Below are positions 15,422 through 15,422 of a DNA stretch of 15,422 bases, in pieces; position 1 is the first letter of the stretch; each line of letters starts with the position of its first letter. The stretch is from positions 1-15,422 of the forward strand of contig JBBRQD010000125.1 in the NCBI GenBank assembly GCA_038227045.1. The letters are read 5' to 3'. The notes under the pieces are model-generated. The model saw nothing but the letters and a program-made list of their open reading frames with translations, did no database searches and was not told the origin of the DNA. Position numbers and translations under genes: made by a program. This DNA is from JANXLS01 sp038227045 (GTDB lineage: Bacteria > Planctomycetota > SZUA-567 > H5-PLA8).

Positions 15422-15422
15422 A

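Noticed and set aside
15300..15422. Open frame through the right repeat ending in TGA at the last base, basic product
   Set aside because: It lies wholly in the palindromic repeat whose inverted copy sits at the other end; no start or family, so not called a gene.

Overview
This 15.4-kb GC-rich window looks like a whole metagenomic contig from an uncultured, aerobic, saccharolytic bacterium. The best guess is Verrucomicrobiota, or less likely Planctomycetota. That guess rests on the mix of exported isomerase-like TIM barrels, a Tat-exported SMP-30 lactonase, NG-rich propellers and many palindromic intergenic repeats. It is inferred from protein style only; no rRNA, tRNA or phylogenetic marker is present. 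There are no transposases, phage genes or CRISPR arrays.

Layout. Both ends carry the same 140-bp sequence in opposite orientation (1-140 and 15282-15421), an imperfectly palindromic repeat at which the assembly probably broke. Region A (449-4492, + strand) holds a PAS-AraC regulator, then an exported isomerase/epimerase-like TIM-barrel protein, an imidazolonepropionase/prolidase-like amidohydrolase and an alpha/beta hydrolase; the last two overlap by 4 bp. Region B (4741-5682, - strand) is one secreted protein of unknown function with a weak PrcB-like C-terminus, facing region A across a hairpin.

Region C (5832-15215) is the most coherent part. Two divergent operons leave an intergenic region at about 9177-9473. 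Leftward are a secreted LxNGN-repeat propeller, an ACS-type MFS transporter and a Tat-exported SMP-30/gluconolactonase. Rightward are an SDR with a broken YxxxK motif, a fused E1 alpha-beta ThDP-dependent dehydrogenase, a lipoyl E2 acyltransferase, a canonical SDR and, after a large perfect hairpin, a GntR/FCD regulator. The promoter region carries CGGTRTACCG palindromes in two pairs with identical 19-bp centre spacing, the form expected of GntR operators.

Working model (inference). A lactone of an oxidised sugar is opened outside the cytoplasm by the SMP-30 protein. The acid enters through the MFS carrier and is oxidised by one or both SDRs. The resulting 2-oxo or dicarbonyl compound is then cleaved oxidatively by the E1/E2 complex to an acyl-CoA. 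The GntR/FCD protein would sense the acid or an intermediate. No E3 is encoded, so a housekeeping dihydrolipoamide dehydrogenase would have to serve. The substrate cannot be named from the sequence.
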